From Rhodoblastus sp963704565 (GTDB lineage: Bacteria > Pseudomonadota > Alphaproteobacteria > Rhizobiales > Beijerinckiaceae): a stretch of DNA of 64,000 nt. The translations under genes and the position numbers were made by a program. How positions within the stretch are numbered: position 1 is the first letter of the stretch; each line of letters opens with the position of its first letter. Shown piece after piece: positions 61,616 to 64,000 of the stretch. The stretch spans positions 62,001 through 126,000 of the forward strand of contig OY969917.1 in NCBI GenBank assembly GCA_963704565.1, given 5' to 3'. The notes under the pieces were generated by a model, which saw only the letters and a list, made by a program, of their open reading frames with translations, was not told the origin of the DNA and did no database searches.

Positions 61616-62807
61616 GAGCGCTTTGCAAAAGTCGCCACGCCATGATTCTGTAGGGTCTCCACGGAGACGATTCGCCGATGTCGCGCCGTTGCTTTGACCA
61701 ACCTTCACTCGCTGACGCTTTCGTTAAGGCCTATTCGAAAGGCGGCGGCTTCCTGGAAGATTTGCTCAAGACCATTGACTGGTCGGCCTTTGACGTTTTG
61801 TTTGCGCAAATCAACGCCAATGCCAAGGGCGCGCCAGGATACCCGCCGCTGACGCTGTTTAAGATCGTTCTTTTACAGCAATGGTACAATCTGTCCGACC
61901 CGCAGGCCGAGGAGGCCGTGCGTGATCGGATTTCGTTCCGGCGCTTTTGCGGCATCCCGCTCGACGCCGAGACGCCGGACCATTCGTCAATCTGGCGTTT
62001 CCGGCAGACGGTCGAAAAGCTTGGCCTGTCAGAGAAGCTGCTGGCCGAGATCAACCGCCAACTCGACGCGCGAGGGCTGATCGTCAAGAGAGGAACGCTG
62101 GTCGATGCGACGATCATCGCTGCGGCGGTGAAGCGGCCGCCTTATGAAGAGGGTCAAGTCAATCCGCGCGATCCCGACGCCGGCTTCACGATCAAGAACG
62201 ACAAGCCCTCTTTCGGCTACAAGGCCCATATCGCCGTGGACGAGGAAAGCGATCTGATCCGGCAGGCGGAAATGACCTCCGCCGACCTGCACGACAGCCA
62301 GCGCGGCGAGGCGATGATCCAGGGCGACGAAGAGGCCTATTACGCGGACAAAGCTTACGACAGCAAAGCCCTGCGAGAAAAGCTCGCTTCGCTCGGCATC
62401 GACGACAAGATCGCCTACAAGGCCAAGCGCAACAAGCCGCTGAAAAACTGGCAGAAGTGGTTCAACACGACGGCTTCAAGTGTGCGCTCCGGCGTCGAGC
62501 GGGCCAACGCGACGATGAAAAATTGGTATGGCATGGCGCGGGTTCGTTATCGCGGGCTCGCGCGCAACAATTGTCATCTGCAATTCGTCGCCTGTGCGAT
62601 GAATATGAAACGGGCGCGGGTTCTGCTCCGGGCAGCGTGAGGCCGTCCAGACGGGAGAATTGCGTCCAAATTGGGAGATGAGGGCGAAATGAGGCGGTAG
62701 CCGCCATCAAATCGGCTCGGATTTGCGCCCTATAGGGCGATATCTGCGCTTCAGCGCAGTGGCGAAACCGCCGAGCACATAGACCAATAGCCTTTTTCAA
62801 AGCGCTC
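61616..62807 (+). mobile_element. IS5-family insertion sequence, complete (1192 bp)
   Basis: Terminal inverted repeats GAGCGCTTTGCAAAAG (left) and GAGCGCTTTGAAAAAG (right, reverse complement), 15 of 16 identical. A 4-bp target duplication ACCA flanks it at 61612-61615 and 62808-62811. One transposase gene fills most of it; about 165 bases after its stop have no gene. Confidence 0.93.
61678..62640 (+). CDS. IS5-family DDE transposase
   Basis: 320 residues with a GGAG ribosome site. N-terminal DUF772-type domain (YPPLTLFKIVLLQQWYNLSD, then RFCGIPLDAETPDHSSIWRF); DDE residues in GTLVDATIIAA, YYADKAYDSK and SGVERANATMKNWYGM with the Y-(2)-R-(3)-E-(6)-K-like motif. Full length, so the insertion is probably recent and active. 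Confidence 0.94.
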   Translation: MSRRCFDQPSLADAFVKAYSKGGGFLEDLLKTIDWSAFDVLFAQINANAKGAPGYPPLTLFKIVLLQQWYNLSDPQAEEAVRDRISFRRFCGIPLDAETPDHSSIWRFRQTVEKLGLSEKLLAEINRQLDARGLIVKRGTLVDATIIAAAVKRPPYEEGQVNPRDPDAGFTIKNDKPSFGYKAHIAVDEESDLIRQAEMTSADLHDSQRGEAMIQGDEEAYYADKAYDSKALREKLASLGIDDKIAYKAKRNKPLKNWQKWFNTTASSVRSGVERANATMKNWYGMARVRYRGLARNNCHLQFVACAMNMKRARVLLRAA

Positions 62808-63008
62808 ACCAGTATGACGCGAAACCCAAGGCCTGCGAGTTCTCGTGAGGCTTCCGCACCAATTCCGCTTGAAGCCCCGGTAATAAGCGCAAGTTTCTGC
62901 ATCGCCCCCTCCGCCAAGTGACATCCGAACTTCGGCATCATAATCTCGAATCACTGATGCGCCAGAACGATCAACAATGCTGGTCATCGCAAAAAGGGGT
63001 AACGCGAT

Positions 63009-63416
63009 ATGTCCATCATCAAGGATCTTCTCGAAAAATCCACGCCATTGTCCGCCGCGTCGAGGTACACGGCGATAAATGGAATCTTCTACATGGGAAG
63101 CGGCGCCCTGTTCATTGCTTGGCCGGGCGCGATCCAGACCATTTTCATGGATTCAGCTTTCGCCGTGCGCGAGGAAGCGCTGGTCCGTTTGGTGGGCATG
63201 ACACTTGCGGTGATTGGCTGGCTGTATTTGTTCGGCGGCCGTTCGGGGGCCCGACAATTTGTTGCCGCCTCGGTGTTCGACCGGGTAGTGTTGGCGCCTG
63301 CGGTGCTCGTGCCTCTGGCGATGGCCGGCGTGTTTCCTCACGTGTTGATGACGTTCGCAGTTCTCGATCCGTTGCTGGGCATTGGCGCGTGGCGGCTTCT
63401 CGCTCGCAAGTCTTGA
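63009..63416 (+). CDS. Small integral membrane protein
   Basis: 135 residues with four predicted helices (about 20-42, 60-77, 85-105, 110-130) and no recognised motif. AAGGGG ribosome site just upstream. It diverges from the broken dehydrogenase gene, so the pair may once have shared a promoter and a task. Not recognised. Confidence 0.7.
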   Translation: MSIIKDLLEKSTPLSAASRYTAINGIFYMGSGALFIAWPGAIQTIFMDSAFAVREEALVRLVGMTLAVIGWLYLFGGRSGARQFVAASVFDRVVLAPAVLVPLAMAGVFPHVLMTFAVLDPLLGIGAWRLLARKS

Positions 63417-63921
63417 TTCGGCAACGGCGCTGATTGGGCTTCGTATTGCCCCCGGTCTCGGGGGCGAGTGCGTTCGTCCTGCGAAGGTCAGCTTCATGCC
63501 GTTCCTTGACTTAGCGGGCAAGGTTGGCGACCGGCGGCTCAGGGTCGCCTTGAGACCGTTGCCCGCGCCCTCGCCAACGGCAGCTTCGAGGTGGTTCTGT
63601 TGAAAAACTCGAAAAATTGGGCGCCTCAAAAGCCCCGCCGAATTCGATGGGGAGTGACATTTCTCGTTCGATGCCGTCTAGAATCGGCTATGGCGGTTTT
63701 CGGCAGATTTTTCATCAAACCTGCTGGCTCCCCTCATCTTTTTTATCGTTCTGGCTCCAAGGGGCTGCAAAATTTTGATCGGTGGCCAAAAAAGAGTTTT
63801 CAACAATATCAGCCGAACCAGGTCATCGCTGTGAGGCGCCAAGCCTGTGATTTTCACGACCAGCCATGAGCTTGCAAAGGCGCCGTGCGGCCTCTATCTC
63901 AGCGAGGCAAAGCGAAAAGCC
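63417..63921. other. Gene-free region with a possible decayed insertion element
   Basis: No supportable gene. TTGAAAAACTC (63600-63610) and GAGTTTTCAAC (63791-63802) are imperfect inverted copies about 200 bases apart, in sequence richer in A/T than the neighbours, resembling the ends of a small or decayed insertion sequence. Confidence 0.4.
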
Positions 63922-64000
63922 ATGTTCGACGATATCTACAACCGCAAAATCCTCGAGCTGGCGGGAAATATTCCGCGGCTTGGGCGGCTCGCGGCGCCGC
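63922..64000 (+). CDS. NifU/IscU-like iron-sulphur scaffold protein, 5' end only
   Basis: The first 26 codons (MFDDIYNRKILELAGNIPRL and on) match the start of the alphaproteobacterial iron-sulphur cluster scaffold family, which begins with a very similar peptide before the Cys-containing core. The rest lies beyond the window. Assignment rests on this short stretch alone. Confidence 0.6.
   Translation, partial: MFDDIYNRKILELAGNIPRLGRLAAP

Larger units (their letters stand above)
60921..62902 (-). pseudogene. Short-chain dehydrogenase gene split by an IS5-type element
   Basis: N-terminal part 62902-62812 (MQKLALITGASSGIG, then GLGFRVILV) and C-terminal part 61611-60921 (ARNEAKLAEVAASIG to GARRVDAS). 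Removing 61616-62807 and one ACCA copy joins them as RVILVARNEAKLAEV without gap or shift. Rossmann motif TGASSGIG and INCAGAG are intact, but the catalytic YxxxK reads YTAAR (Lys to Arg). An AGGGGG ribosome site precedes the ATG. It diverges from the membrane-protein gene at 63009. Function before disruption unknown. Confidence 0.9.

Overview
The window is GC-rich DNA from an alphaproteobacterium, most likely of the order Hyphomicrobiales (Rhizobiales). The evidence is a cyclic beta-1,2-glucan synthase, the gene order murG-murC-murB-ddl-ftsQ-ftsA-ftsZ-lpxC-bamD-recN-ligA, an alphaproteobacterial RNase P RNA, an ArsR-methyltransferase regulator joined to metF-metH, and small palindromic repeats of the kind common in that order. 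The genus cannot be fixed from the sequence; a Beijerinckiaceae/Methylocystaceae-like organism is only a guess.

Left part (1-31.2 kb): the 3' half of the glucan synthase gene, then a minus-strand block (recG, a Gly/Tyr-rich secreted protein, a Na+/H+ antiporter, and a tightly overlapping tetR-hlyD-ABC ATPase-ABC permease efflux operon). Next come a CBS-BON protein, a KAP-like membrane NTPase, ettA, a haemolysin-III membrane protein, a VapBC toxin-antitoxin pair, an SGNH hydrolase, a PsiF-like protein, a mobA/small ORF/DUF2478-like operon, the methionine operon (arsR-methyltransferase, metF, metH) with a recognisable operator, an HPP-CBS membrane protein, an amidase, a glycine-zipper lipoprotein and rnpB.

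Centre (31.4-58.0 kb): the division and cell wall (dcw) cluster, almost all on the plus strand and with many 4-base ATGA overlaps: rsmH, ftsL, ftsI, murE, murF, mraY, murD, ftsW, murG, murC, a class-I glutamine amidotransferase, murB, ddl, ftsQ, ftsA, ftsZ, then lpxC, bamD, recN, a HigBA toxin-antitoxin pair, and ligA. Together these make UDP-MurNAc-pentapeptide, lipid I/II, septal peptidoglycan and the Z-ring, with lipid A and outer-membrane assembly genes attached. mraZ, usually first in this cluster, is not seen; rnpB lies directly upstream instead.

Right part (58.0-64.0 kb): accessory DNA. An IS91-type element carries a HUH transposase and a tyrosine recombinase broken by one extra base. 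A 127-bp MITE-like repeat follows (second copy at 29.4 kb). Then comes a short-chain dehydrogenase gene cut in two by an IS5-type element whose ends and 4-bp target duplication can be read exactly. A small membrane protein and the first codons of a NifU/IscU-like scaffold gene close the window.

The clearest novelty is in the repeats and small architecture: several families of palindromic repeats, three of them inside reading frames of core genes (ABC permease, rsmH, recN); two complete MITE-like copies whose third hairpin has diverged while keeping its pairing; a glutamine amidotransferase translationally coupled inside the mur cluster; and a small unnamed ORF locked between mobA and a DUF2478-like gene. 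I did not find a clear new defence or biosynthetic system.
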